Assembly (NCBI GenBank): GCA_014529385.2
Contig: CM043960.1
Location: 28,737,396-28,801,395, forward strand
Length of the DNA stretch: 64,000 nucleotides
From: Adiantum capillus-veneris
Lineage: Eukaryota > Streptophyta > Polypodiopsida > Polypodiales > Pteridaceae
Reading direction: 5' to 3'
Of this stretch, positions 1 through 9,816 are shown in pieces. Each line of letters begins with the position of its first letter. The stretch's first letter is position 1. Below the pieces are notes generated by a model that did not search any database, was not told the DNA's origin, and worked only from the letters and a program-made list of their open reading frames with translations. The position numbers and the translations under genes were made by a program.

Positions 1-218
1 TTTTGTAGCTTATTAAGCTCTCCATCCTTTAGTCCCATCAAGCAACAAAAGGTAGTCGGTGATGCTTGTCTTCCCTTCTTTCCAAATCTTTCTGCTTTAG
101 ATAGCAACTCACCTTTGGCATATTGTTTCATTATTGAAACCCAGCCATCAAATATTTTTTGGGAGCTTACTATCATTTGTTTGATGCCCATTTATCCCCA
201 ATGTAATCAGCAAAACCC
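1..218 (-). pseudogene. Host gene exon, 3'-most part visible, product unidentified
   Basis: Reading the minus strand, a frame opens at 191 and stays open for 63 codons to the window edge. It includes KIFDGWVSIMKQYAKGELL and ends GLKDGELNKLQ, a normal mixed composition unlike the repeats around it. Just upstream, minus-strand TTTATGTTTTAG at about 219-230 looks like a 3' splice site; the first residues after it (GFADYIGDKWASNK) lie in a different frame from the rest, so a one-base indel near position 178 is likely. I do not recognise the protein. It lies in line with the coding segments at 300-418 and 2014-2548, so I infer a multi-exon host gene that continues beyond position 1, probably inactive because of the solo LTR. 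Confidence 0.5.
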
Positions 219-299
219 TAAAACATAAATAGACAATAACATTGTAAGAAACATAACAAATGTGATATTCTGTAAAAGGAAAAAAGGAAGTGTATGATG

Positions 300-418
300 C
301 TCTATGTGCCAAGGCAACCGTAGCGTGCTAAACTTGGAGAGTCCTTGTTGAGGTTTTGATGGAGATCCAAATACCATCCATTGGTCCCTCAACTGCTTGA
401 GTTTCTCAATATAAGGAG
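300..418 (-). pseudogene. Host gene exon, downstream half, split by solo LTR
   Basis: The minus strand reads IEKLKQLRDQWMVFGSPSKP and onward (about 40 codons) in the frame that continues directly from the segment ending at 2014 once the LTR and one copy of the 5 bp duplication are ignored. The continuation across a 1.6 kb gap is the main evidence that this was one exon. The exon end is not placed: the frame stays open to about 207, but the part after SKFSTLRLPWHIEHH becomes hydrophobic and may be intron. No family was recognised. Confidence 0.5.
414..418. repeat. Target site duplication AGGAG, left copy
   Basis: AGGAG here is repeated at 2014-2018, immediately flanking the two ends of the solo LTR. 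The perfect 5 bp match is the size expected for Ty3/gypsy integrases. Confidence 0.85.
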
Positions 419-2013
419 TGTAACATTTAATGGCCTAAAAACTTGTGTGTAGCGGAAATTAGCATGAACATAGTGGGCATTTCATTAGAATAAATTCCTT
501 ATGTGAGAATTACAACAGTGCTTGGGTGGAGAGAGCAGCAAAAAGCATAACACCTAGTTAGATAGCATGAACAATAATTTCAAAAGAGAGAGAAATTAAG
601 CTATTGACAACAGTTGAGGACCGGATTTGCATGGAGCCGGTTCCCCCTCCAAAAGGCTTTGTATTATGGTTTCTCCCATCAAGAGAGACATTGTACAATA
701 CAATTCTTTGTGTTCCTTCAAGACTAGCTAGTGCAATGAAGATGAAAGCTTCATGCACTAAGCAAAACACTTAGCAAACACAACATCAATTATCCCCAGT
801 CTCAGACCCAAGACCTCACACACCTTCAAAGATGGTGAGAGCTAGCAGGGTATGAGAGTAGATTGAGAGGAAGAAGGAGTATTCTTACGAGAAAGATGTG
901 CATCTCCTCACATAATCACTCATATTAGCATAGCTTAACTTAGTAATTAGCTTGGTAGAGGAGATGAGCATGCATTGGAGCTTGGCTCTTGGTTGGATTT
1001 GCATCCACATGCCAAGAGTGTGTCGATGTAGGCTTCTATCTCACAAGCTTGGAGTAGGTGATGAGCTCTCCATTAAAGCTTGGAAAGAGATAATCTTTTT
1101 CTTGCTTCTCACCTAGACTATGTGAGAGTGTGTGTGTGATAATGCCTTGCAAAAATCAGCCCTCTCTCTCTCTCTCTCTTTGGCGAGCCCCCTTGCTATT
1201 TGCTCTTGCTGTCCTCTCATTGGACCTCCCTAGGGCTAGCCAATGACAATTAAGCAGCATAAGTGATAGCCTTATGACATGTGTCCCTCTTTCCCCTTTT
1301 GTGAGAGCTTTAGGTAATTTAATAATTCAACTAAACTCTCATTGGACCTCTTTGCCTCCTGGCCAATAGGAATCAGACAAGCCATTGGGCTGCTGAATGC
1401 TCATTGGACCCCTTGGGAGACTGTCCAATAGTCTTCTAGAGGACTTAATTCTCATTGGTTCTTTTATTAAGTGTTTTTAAATTAATTAAACTAGATTTAC
1501 TCTAGCCTAATTCCCATTGGTCCACCTCCAAGGCCATCCAATAGGAATTGGGTACACCTTGTGGGCATCTGGGCTAGGGAGTTGACATGTGTCCCTCATT
1601 CCCTTTGTGTAAAGGGAGCTTGTGTGTGTGTGTGAGTTTCTCTCTCATCCCCTACTCCCAAGGCTTGCCCCCTGTTATGTAGGGATTGATAAATAATTTT
1701 GGGACACACACAAAGCATCCAATTCCCCCCATGCTTGACGTTTGGACACAACCTTTGAATTTTGGAACCTTAGCATTTTGGAAGTCTTAATGGGCTGAAC
1801 CTTAGGGTCTTTTTAGCCCATTGTTGCACATGGATATTTTGCAGATGGCCCCCCCTTTGGATCCCTATTTTCCCTCCTTTGGATCCCTATTGTGGCCGGT
1901 CTGCTAGCTTAACCAATATTCTAGCTTTCTCTCCCCTGGCACTTCCCCATATTAAATGATCAGTTTAACATGAGAAAATCATTTAGGAGAATTAGATATT
2001 GATTATTATGACA
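419..2013 (-). mobile_element. Solo LTR of the element-A chromovirus family
   Basis: Read on the minus strand, the segment starts TGTCATAATAATC and ends AAATGTTACA. It is homologous along its length to the LTRs of the complete element at 35,566-44,727: the conserved start and the following AATATCTAA and CCTAAATGATTTTCTCAT blocks are shared, as is the purine/GT-rich middle. No gag or pol adjoins either end, and both ends are flanked by the same 5 bp AGGAG. This is what unequal recombination between the two LTRs of a full element leaves behind. It lacks the long (CA)n tract of the full element's LTRs. It inserted in the coding direction of a minus-strand host exon and adds a stop codon about 17 codons after entry. 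Confidence 0.9.
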
Positions 2014-2018
2014 AGGAG
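2014..2018. repeat. Target site duplication AGGAG, right copy
   Basis: Perfect match to 414-418, abutting the LTR terminus TGTCA on the minus strand. Confidence 0.85.
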
Positions 2019-2548
2019 CATTCTTCATGAAATTATGTGATTCTTTATTTGTCATCCGAAAAGACACTGGAGACTCTTTTCTAGTATTGTCCTTGAGAGG
2101 CAATGCATGAAGTTTTTTCCTTTTCTTCAACCAGCCACCATCTCCTTTTGTTGAGGAGAGGAATTCTTGAGTGTGTTGAACGTCTTGAAATGCCAAGGCA
2201 ACATCTCTTGTGCAAGAGATATCCTCAGACAAATCCCACCCCATATTTTTTAGAGAGTAGTTATCTTCAATTTGCATCTGTGTAGCATCAAAGGTCAAGG
2301 GTTCAAGCTTGTAGCATATATTATTGTCCAGTAACTTAACCTCATCACAAGGAACCCCTTCCTTGCCAGCACATCCCTCTACAATATTGACTATTGCCCC
2401 ATTTTGTTCAAAACCTAATGCTACACCTTTCTTTGTGACTAAGAGCATATGTGGATGTAATTGTCCTTGCAAATCAGAGACATCAATATACCATAAATAT
2501 AGAAACTTTCTGGTAACCCCATCAATGACCTCAAGTTCCTTTTGGAAG
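2014..2548 (-). pseudogene. Host gene exon, upstream half, split by solo LTR
   Basis: About 175 codons are open on the minus strand, beginning ELEVIDGVTRKFLYLWYIDV just after an in-frame stop upstream at about 2557, so the true exon start (possibly an acceptor at AAAAG, about 2549) lies close by. Visible features are a hydrophobic-aromatic start, an acidic middle (NYSLKNMGWDLSEDISC) and a basic KKRKK stretch that could be a nuclear localisation signal. The frame runs into the LTR at 2013 and would end after the residues CHNNQYLILLNDFLMLN encoded by the LTR. Base composition and length contrast with the low-complexity frames nearby. The family was not recognised; I infer a host gene rather than a transposon because no retroelement domain is present. 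Confidence 0.55.
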
Positions 2549-2873
2549 CTTTATCTTTCTTTTCAATTTAGGAGTCTATAAAACATTAGTCCACATTACT
2601 ATACCATGGACATACCTAACTACTTGCTTAACCTTTGACCATGTTGTAAAAACTCACTCACTTAGTTTTGCGCATGGGGAGTGAGCTTTGTCCACATAGT
2701 TAAAATAGAACTCACCAAGTTTTCTCCACATGGTCAAAATCTAAGAGAGAAATAGCAAGGGGAATCTTGTATATAAGGCCATCTATTTCCTTTATCAGAG
2801 AGAGTGCGAGAGATTGTGTGTGTGTGTGTGTCTGTGTGCGCGTGCGTATGCTAGGGGAAGAATGAGGAAGCCC

Positions 2874-2886
2874 ATGATGATGATGA

Positions 2887-2974
<88 letters not shown>
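2874..2974. repeat. Compound microsatellite (GAT)n(AT)n(GA)n
   Basis: A short GAT run passes into about 15 AT units (2890-2919) and then about 28 GA units to 2974. A GT/CG-alternating stretch (2815-2840) lies just before it. Confidence 0.95.
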
Positions 2975-2977
<3 letters not shown>

Positions 2978-3361
2978 CAAACTTACTCACTTAGGTTTTA
3001 ATCAAGTGGAACAACAAGGAAGAGTGTAGAAACGTCCTTACATGTGGTTAAAGTGAGGGATGAAAGGGTGGAGAGAGGGAAGAGAAAGCCATGGAAAAAT
3101 CTAAGAGAGAGAGAGAAAGTAAAAAACATAGAAAAGGAGTCATAGAGTTTTGACCATGTGGACAAAACTTGGGGATGGAGTGAGGGACACAAACAAAGGG
3201 TGAGAGAGGGAACTGAGAGAGAGGGAGGGAGAGAGAGATTTTTGACCATGTAGACAAAACTGATGGAAAAATGAGAACGCCAAGGAGAAATATGAGAGAG
3301 TGAGAAAGAAAGTACAAAACTTAGAGAGGGAGGGATGGTATTTGACCACGTGGACAAAACT

Positions 3362-3395
<34 letters not shown>

Positions 3396-3602
3396 GGGAG
3401 AGGAAAAAACTCACTCACTTAGGTTTTGACCAATTGAAAAAGGCTCACTCACATAAGGAGAGTGCACAAACATCCTTACAAAAGTTTTGACCATATGGTC
3501 AAAAGTGAGGGATGAAAGCAGAGAGAATGAGGCATGAGAAATTCATGGACAAATCTAAGAGAGTCAAAGAGAAAGTACAAAACCTAGAAAGGAAGGGGGA
3601 GG

Positions 3603-3605
<3 letters not shown>

Positions 3606-3675
<70 letters not shown>
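3606..3675. repeat. (GA)n microsatellite
   Basis: About 35 uninterrupted GA units within the motif array; a shorter (GA)n lies at 3364-3392. Confidence 0.95.
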
Positions 3676-3677
<2 letters not shown>

Positions 3678-3891
3678 TTTCAACATTTGTACAGGATTTC
3701 TCTCTAGAGAGAGGGAGAGACAAGGACGAAAGAGAGATAGAGAGATGGAGAGAAATAAAATTTTGACCATGTGGACTAAACTTAAGGAGAGAGGTAGACA
3801 GGGAGAGAGCAGACTGTAAGATTTGTCCACATGGAAAAACTTTGGACATTGACTATGTTCTGATATTATAGTACTTTGTGGAAAAAACAAG

Positions 3892-3894
<3 letters not shown>

Positions 3895-3957
<63 letters not shown>
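3895..3957. repeat. (GA)n microsatellite abutting element D
   Basis: About 31 GA units end exactly where the 5' LTR of element D begins. The other end of D abuts (GA)n at 12,485-12,521, so the element appears to have landed within one GA tract, which also hides its target duplication. Confidence 0.9.
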
Positions 3958-3960
<3 letters not shown>

Positions 3961-4321
3961 ACGGCATAAACCACACATTGTGGTCCTGTGGATGTCCGAA
4001 CATTGCGGACTAGGAGTTCATGCGGCTTTGGGAGAGTTCTTCATGGGATAAGACGGGGTTTTGCATCATTCCCGATCTGCACTGGAGCAGCGGGTGTATT
4101 TGGGGGGGCATACCAGTCTTTGTGGATCTCGTGCAATCAATATATTATTCTCCTACAATTCTGTGTTCTTTTACATATGAATGAAGAAGACAGTGTTCTG
4201 TTCCTGTGTATTGTCTTCTATTCTGTCTTCATATACCTTGTTATTCATATAATGTAAGGAAATGTGAGGGTATCCATTCCCGTAGTGCTTATTGCTCCAT
4301 TGTGGAGCATTAGGCATTACA
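3957..4321 (+). repeat. Element D 5' LTR
   Basis: It aligns with the 3' LTR at 12,110-12,485 from TTACGGCATA through GGAGCATTAGGCATTA. The first two bases are AG rather than TG, probably eroded by the adjoining GA tract. It ends in TTACA followed by two bases and the primer-binding site. The 3' copy has small insertions (for example an extra ATCATGGGAT near 12,200). Confidence 0.85.
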
Positions 4322-4323
4322 TC

Positions 4324-4334
4324 TGGCGACCACG
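4324..4334 (+). promoter_or_regulatory. Element D putative primer-binding site
   Basis: TGGCGACCACG lies two bases after the LTR end. A leading TGG is required to pair with the CCA tail of a tRNA. The matching tRNA was not identified, so this rests on position and the TGG start. Confidence 0.5.
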
Positions 4335-4739
4335 ATGCGCGACGGGCAACCTGCTGTGAACATGCATGCATGCACACTAGGTCCAAGGATCCTCCTGACC
4401 CTGTTGTTCTAATTGTGGGAAGACGACGGAGGAGAGGCGGTTAAGATAAATTTGGTTTTTCTACACCTCACGCCGAGGAACATGTGTCCCCGTTGCCAAG
4501 CCCGGTGCATGGTCGGTGTATTTGGCGTGCACGGCGTACTCCACGTAGTCAATCATGTTTTCCTGCCGTGCGCTCTCCCTCACCCACTCATGTTGCTCCA
4601 CCACCGAATTCGGTTAGCAGTCCCGGGGTTTCACTGCCATCGTCCCCGCCTCCTATTGTTCGGCAGCTTTTTCCAGGAGAGGGTACAATTGGGCAAGCGA
4701 CTATGGCGTAGCCAGTGGCGGGTGGTCAGATTAAGTATA

Positions 4740-6175
4740 GTTGCTTTTGAGGTCTTTCAAAGGAATATCCTGATGCACATTTGCGACAATTTAATAAAGT
4801 GTATGGATTGAATCATCCTGGCACTGTGGTTCCTCTCCATCAACAATCGGTATTTGAATCCACACTTTCAGGCAAAGCTGCAAAATGGTTGTCAGAGTAT
4901 CCTAAAGATCACTTTCAAATGTATGTCGAAGGGTCCAGAGCATTCTTGCATCAATCCAAACGGAAAAGACGGTCCCTCAACATTTGGAAAAGCTTCGGAC
5001 GTTACGTCAAAAGTCGTTGCCAGTGGAGGATTATGCTACGAAGTTGCGAATGCTTTTACAACGGGTACGCCAGACACAATGGCCAGCAGCCGAAGTGTTG
5101 AATGATTATTTTCTGCGAGGACTCAATAAGGATCCCAGAAATGCTATGGCAATAGTGGATAAGGTAACCACTCCAACTGGATAATGGTATTGCAATGGCT
5201 GTTGTAGCAGGAGAGGCTTTAGAGGATACGAAATCACCAAGGAAATCAAAGAAAAAGGATCGTAAGAATTCTCATCATAGATCTCAGGAAAGTGGTAGTG
5301 ATAGTTCGGAGTCGGAGAGTGCAGACTCAAAATTCTCAGATTCAGGCAGCAATGGTTTGGTGAAAGAATCGGAGGAAGCACCTCGGAAAAAATCCCAGCA
5401 TCAAGGGAAAGGTGCTCCATCCGGATCGGTGGAATCTTTTGTGGTGGTTAAAAGTCTGAAAGAGCTGTGGTGTACTCAGTGCTGGAATCTGGGACATGTT
5501 GCACAAGAGTGTGCAATGAATTAGAAATGGTGTGCGATTTGCACAGCCAACACCCATAATACAGTGGAATGTTATTACAATGGTCATGGCCATAGCAGTC
5601 GGGATTCCTTTACATGGCAGTCACAACAGTCAAGACATGGACAAGAGCCTGCAGTGGTGTTGGCCCAGCTCATGCATCAGAGGCACCTTTTCAAGGAATA
5701 TCCGGTGGACGGGGTCAAGGAGGGGGTCAAGGTCGTGAAAGAGGTGGCCAAGATCCTAATCGACCCAAGACCTGCCTTTTCTGTTTAGGAGATGGTCATT
5801 GGTGGTCGAAGAGATTCTATGGAATATGATCGGAAGAAGCAGGAACGTGCTGCTGGAAAGCAGCCAAGTGTGGCTATGGTTCAGATTGAGGGGCTGGACG
5901 AATCTGACCCGGTGGGTTTGCAGATTACTCGTTCTGGCAAAAATGTGGTACCAGCAGTAGCTGATGTTAAGCTCCCGGATTTGGCAAATCAAGAAGATGT
6001 ACGCACAAAGACTATAACTTGGATGCCATCAGTACCACCATTGCAATCATCAGGACAATCATCCCCCTCTTCGAAAAAGAAAGAGGGGAAGTCCAAAACA
6101 AGGCAAATACCATGGAAGAGGATAATTGGGATTTTGTTTGGAAAGAGGTTCTCAGAATCACCATTACAAGTATGA
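4740..6175 (+). pseudogene. gag: Element D gag with three zinc knuckles, broken
   Basis: Gag is the nucleocapsid protein that packages element RNA. Recognisable pieces fall in alternating frames: 4781-4920 (HPGTVVPLHQQSVFESTL, a GKAAKWL block), 4984-5184 (LPVEDYATKLRMLLQRVR), 5195-5524 (acid-basic linker then CTQCWNLGHVAQEC, a CX2CX4HX4C knuckle), a TAG stop at 5522, then a second knuckle CAICTANTHNTVEC at about 5531-5572. A third, CLFCLGDGHWWSKRF, near 5774 lacks its last cysteine. At least four frame changes are needed to link the pieces. It follows the leader (4335-4740), in which I see no gene, and precedes the protease. Confidence 0.75.
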
Positions 6176-6950
6176 TTGGGATCATTATTGAAATTGATTT
6201 TTAATTTTCATAATGCTTTGTTGAGTCAGAAGTTGAAAGCAATGAATGAGATGGAAGTTGATATTGCGATAGTTGAGGGTGAGCGGGATGATTCAGTCCC
6301 GTTGTTGCCGGCAACTAGGATTACGGATACACACATTTTAGAGCTTTCAGTAAGATATCATGGCACATATATCGAAAAAGTCCTATAGATGGAGGTGCAT
6401 GAGTGAATATTATTACTCAAGCGGCTTGTGAGCGCTTTGGTCTTAGTGATTGGGAACCTGCACCCTTTGTAGTTTGCATGGCAGATCAGAGAAGAGTACA
6501 GCTAGTAGGATTACTTGGAGGCATTTTGTTGGATGTGCCTGGTTTGTCTTTTGCTGTTTTGTTAGTAGTGTTAAATATTGAGGATCACAGTCAGGATTAT
6601 CATATTATTTTGGGGAGACCATGGTTATGTCAAGCCAGGGTAAAGCATAATTGGGAGGCAAATATGCTGACAGTAAAAAAGGATCGCAGGAAAGTTCGGG
6701 TGATGTTGGGAACATGTAGACAACTAGTTCATGCAGCATGTCCGGTGATAGCGGAGACAATGAATATGGTGGAAGGATTAGAAGAGGAGCAATTCCTAAA
6801 GGCTAACCCGAATTTAGTTTCTCTGTATCTTGCAGATATTTCTATGATTTCCGAGGGAAAATGTTTAGGGGATCTAGGAATAGTAGAGCCAGGGGGCAAA
6901 AAAAAGTCTGGCCTATTCCCAAACATTGGAGGAGATTATTAGGCAAGAAC
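6176..6950 (+). pseudogene. pol: Element D retropepsin-like protease, broken
   Basis: The aspartic protease that cuts the Gag-Pol polyprotein. The active-site region reads IDGGA then a TGA stop then VNIITQAACERFGL at about 6388-6440; the usual motif is D-S/T-G-A, so the middle residue is already changed. The downstream conserved ILGRPWL, typical of the end of gypsy proteases, is at about 6609-6629. A frame change precedes 6403. It sits between the gag zinc knuckles and the RT, as expected. Confidence 0.75.
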
Positions 6951-7099
6951 GTGAGTTTGAAGCACATATGAGTAACGTAACAAGGGTAAAGGAGGATGAA
7001 CTGGAGATGGTCTTTCTAGGATCTCAAGAGGAGTCTCAGCCCATTCATATTAGTAAGCAGCTTGAGGCAAGTTTTCAAAGAGACTTGATTAATTTGTTG

Positions 7100-8063
7100 A
7101 CATAATTCAAGGATGTTTACGCATGGGAGTATGCGGATATGAAATGATTGGATCCAAATTTTTATAAGCATACGATTCATTTAAAACCAGATGCAGTGCC
7201 GGTGAAGCAACATTCATATAGGATGAATCCGAATGTGGCAAAGCAAGTCAAGGTGGAAATTGATCGCCTATTGTTGCAGGTGGATTTTATTACCCCTATT
7301 AACAATCCAAAATGGATTTCTCATATTGTGGTGGTACCAAAGAAAAACAAGCAAATTCGATCTGTGTGGATTATAGAAAGCTGAATGTAGCTACTGTTCC
7401 AGACCCTTTTCCGCTTCCATTTTTGGATTCTATTTTTGGATGATGTGGCAAGGCATGAGATGTATTCTTTTCTGGATGGATTTGGCGGATATAACCAAAT
7501 TCGGATGGCTGAAGGTGATCAGGCTAAAACAACTTTTATTACAGCATGGGATGTTTTCGCATGCACAGTAATGTGGTTTGGATTTCGGAATGCGCCCTCA
7601 ACTTTTCAAAGGGATATGTTTGAAATTTTTAGTCCCTATTTGACAGGTTAGTATGCGAATCTTTCTGGATGATCTCATTGTATTTAGAGCGCAATTAGAG
7701 CATTTGAAGCAATTGCGGTTATGTTTTATGAAATGTAGAGAGGTGAAATTTAGTTTAAATCCTCTAAAATGTGCATTTGAAGTGCGAAGAGGGAGATTAT
7801 TGGGTCATGTAATTTCTGAGGATGGAATTTCAGTGGATCCGAATAAAATAGCAGCAATTATGGAAGCACCTCCGCCGGCGAATTTGAAGCAGTGTGTAGT
7901 ATTTGTGGGCCAAGCTCGTTGGCATGGGAGGCATTTGAGGTTTGTCGCACATTTGACAATCCCTATTAATCAGGAAGCACATGCCAAAGTTTTTGAATGG
8001 ACGCAGGAATGTGATCTGGCCTTTAGGAGATTAAAATTCAGTTGTCCAAAGCTCCGATCATGA
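7100..8063 (+). pseudogene. pol: Element D reverse transcriptase, broken
   Basis: The RNA-dependent DNA polymerase of the element. Conserved blocks appear in order: HTIHLKPDAVPVKQHSYRMN, HIVVVPKKN, DYRKLN-like at about 7367, FLDGFGGYNQIRM at about 7467-7505, KTTFITAWD, FGFRNAPSTFQR, and the polymerase signature MRIFLDDLIVF at 7653-7685 (F-L-D-D in place of Y-V-D-D), then LLGHVISEDGISVDPNK. Stops or frame changes occur at about 7384, 7436 and 7651. No intact frame could give an active enzyme. Confidence 0.85.
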
Positions 8064-8500
8064 TTCCTCCGAATTGGGGTCAAGATTTTCATGTTTTTGT
8101 GGATGCTTGGCTATTGACAGTGTGCTGATGTAGGAACAAACTCAAGGATGGTTTTGACATGTCTATTAGGCCAGCAAAAAATTATCATCTGCAAAAAAAA
8201 AATCAGTAAGAGGAAGGGAATGTTTAGGGATGATTTACTCGGTGAAGAAGTTCTCTCGTTATCTGTTGGGCCGGCGGTTTTTCTTTCATGTGGATCATTC
8301 GGCTCTTTTATACCTGGTGCGCCAACAAAATATGACAAGAAGATTAGCCAGATGGGTGCTCTTGTTACAAGAATTTTATTTTGAGGTAATACATCATCCC
8401 GGAGCCCAGCATGTGGTTGCTGATTACCTGTCCCGACTAGATTCTGGCGAGCCGCCGAGACGGGGGTTGCTGATGAGTTTTCGGATGCGTCTCTCTTTTT
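8064..8500 (+). pseudogene. pol: Element D RNase H, truncated and broken
   Basis: Only the C-terminal half is clear: FFHVDHSALLYLV, RLARWVLLLQEFYFEVIHHP and ADYLSRLDSGE at about 8270-8450, the usual end of a gypsy RNase H. The N-terminal catalytic part around 8080-8220 is badly eroded (VFVDAW at about 8090 may mark the first Asp). RNase H would remove RNA from the RNA:DNA hybrid. Confidence 0.7.
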
Positions 8501-9816
8501 GACAGGAGTAGTTGCGGATGAGGATCCAGTTATGAAATCATCCCAAATGATTCCCAGCATTTCCTGGACCTGGTATGAGGAAATGTTCCATTTTCTCGAC
8601 AGTGGAGAAATTCCTTCATTCTTGTCCATACATCAACATCGCCGGATGGCTATTCGAAGCTGGAATTTGGAGATTGTCTTGGGAAAGTTGTATTATCACA
8701 CATTAGCGGATGTCCTACTAAGATGTGTCCTACCACAAGAACAAGGATCTGTTCTGGAGGAGGTTCATACAGGCATTGCAGTGGGTCACTTTACAGCTTT
8801 GATCACGGGAAGGAAAGTACTACAATCTGAATTATGGTGGCCAACATTGTTTCAAAATGTGAGGGGTTTTGTACAACATTGTGATGTGTGTCAGCGGCGG
8901 TTGGGGAAACCTAATAAAATGTCCAGAATGCCTTTACAACCAATATTACCCTTGGATCCTTTTCAGAAATGGGGATTAGAGTTTATTGGGCCTTTTAAGC
9001 CAAGAGCAGCTAACACTGGTAATAGGTATATTTTGACGGCCAAAAATTATGCGACTACATGGGTGGAAGCATGGACTTTGAAAGATAATACAACGGTTTC
9101 TGTTGCTGAGTGCTTATATAAGGATATTTTTTCCAGATATGGCTATCATATTGTGTTGGTTAGTGATCGGGGTAGCCATTTCTTGAATTAGGTGATGGAG
9201 AGAATGTTACAATTTTATTTTGTGTTACACAGGAAATCTTCTCCATATTACCTTTAAGAAAATGGGCAGGCAGAATCAACTAATAAGAAAGTGGTTCGCA
9301 TCTTGACAAAGATAGTTAATTTGCATAGAACGGATCGGGATGTCAAACTTCCTTCCGCATTATGGGCCTATTGTACGGCATATAAAGTGGCAACATGACT
9401 AACTCCTTTCAAATTGGCATTTGGAATGGAGGCAATTACCCAGTGGAGCATGTGGTTCCGATCTTGCGAATGCTGATAGGCTTCTTCCGGAAGATTCCAT
9501 TATTTATTGTTTGGATGTTTTGCAGGAATTAGATGAAGAGCGATTGCACAGTTTTGCGATGTTGCAAGATCTGCAATCCCGTCGGAAGAGATGGCTGGAT
9601 CGCCCTAAAGCATGACAATTTTTGCGGGGCTAGTTGGTTCTTGTATTTAATTCTTGCCTTAGGAAGATGCCTGTGAAGCTGAAATTACGGTGGTCTGGGC
9701 CGTTCTAGATTTTTAAGTCATGTGGGCCTACTTCCTTTTATTTGGCTTACTTGGAAGGGTAGGTGATTTCTGTGCCGGTGAATGGGTTCCAACTGCACCA
9801 TTATTTTTCACCTACC
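8499..9816 (+). pseudogene. pol: Element D integrase, broken
   Basis: Integrase inserts the cDNA into the chromosome. The zinc-binding module H-x5-H ... CDVCQ occupies about 8767-8895. The catalytic core follows with EFIGP near 8980, LVSDRGSHFL ending at 9188, and [13 protein letters not shown] at about 9260-9295, so the third catalytic acidic residue is visible. In the first motif WGLEFIGP carries E where D is usual, a probable inactivating change. A stop at 9189 and more in 9250-9620 break the frame. The C-terminal domain (PVKLKLRWSGPF, then VNGFQLHHYF) ends about 9815. No chromodomain follows. Confidence 0.8.

Larger units (their letters stand above)
2620..3956. repeat. Degenerate array of (GA)n tracts and a near-palindromic TTTTGACCATGTGG motif
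   Basis: The motif TTTTGACCATGTGGACAAAA recurs with small changes at about 2721 (inverted), 3148, 3240, 3340, 3424, 3485, 3761 and 3822 (inverted). The copy at 3485-3504, TTTTGACCATATGGTCAAAA, is a perfect 20 bp palindrome. Between copies lie GA-rich tracts and a second recurring block, CATGGACAAATCTAAGAGAG-like. Related sequence resumes at 12,540-12,660 beyond element D, so D sits inside this array. No gene is seen here; long Ser-Leu or Arg-Glu frames in this stretch are translations of (GA)n. Confidence 0.75.

Noticed and set aside
2712-3974. Several minus-strand frames of Ser-Leu repeats and plus-strand Arg-Glu repeats
   Set aside because: They are translations of (GA)n microsatellites, with the same length in every frame and no start context.
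8111-8629. 172-codon minus-strand frame
   Set aside because: It lies opposite the RNase H and integrase start of element D; the plus strand explains the sequence through recognisable motifs.
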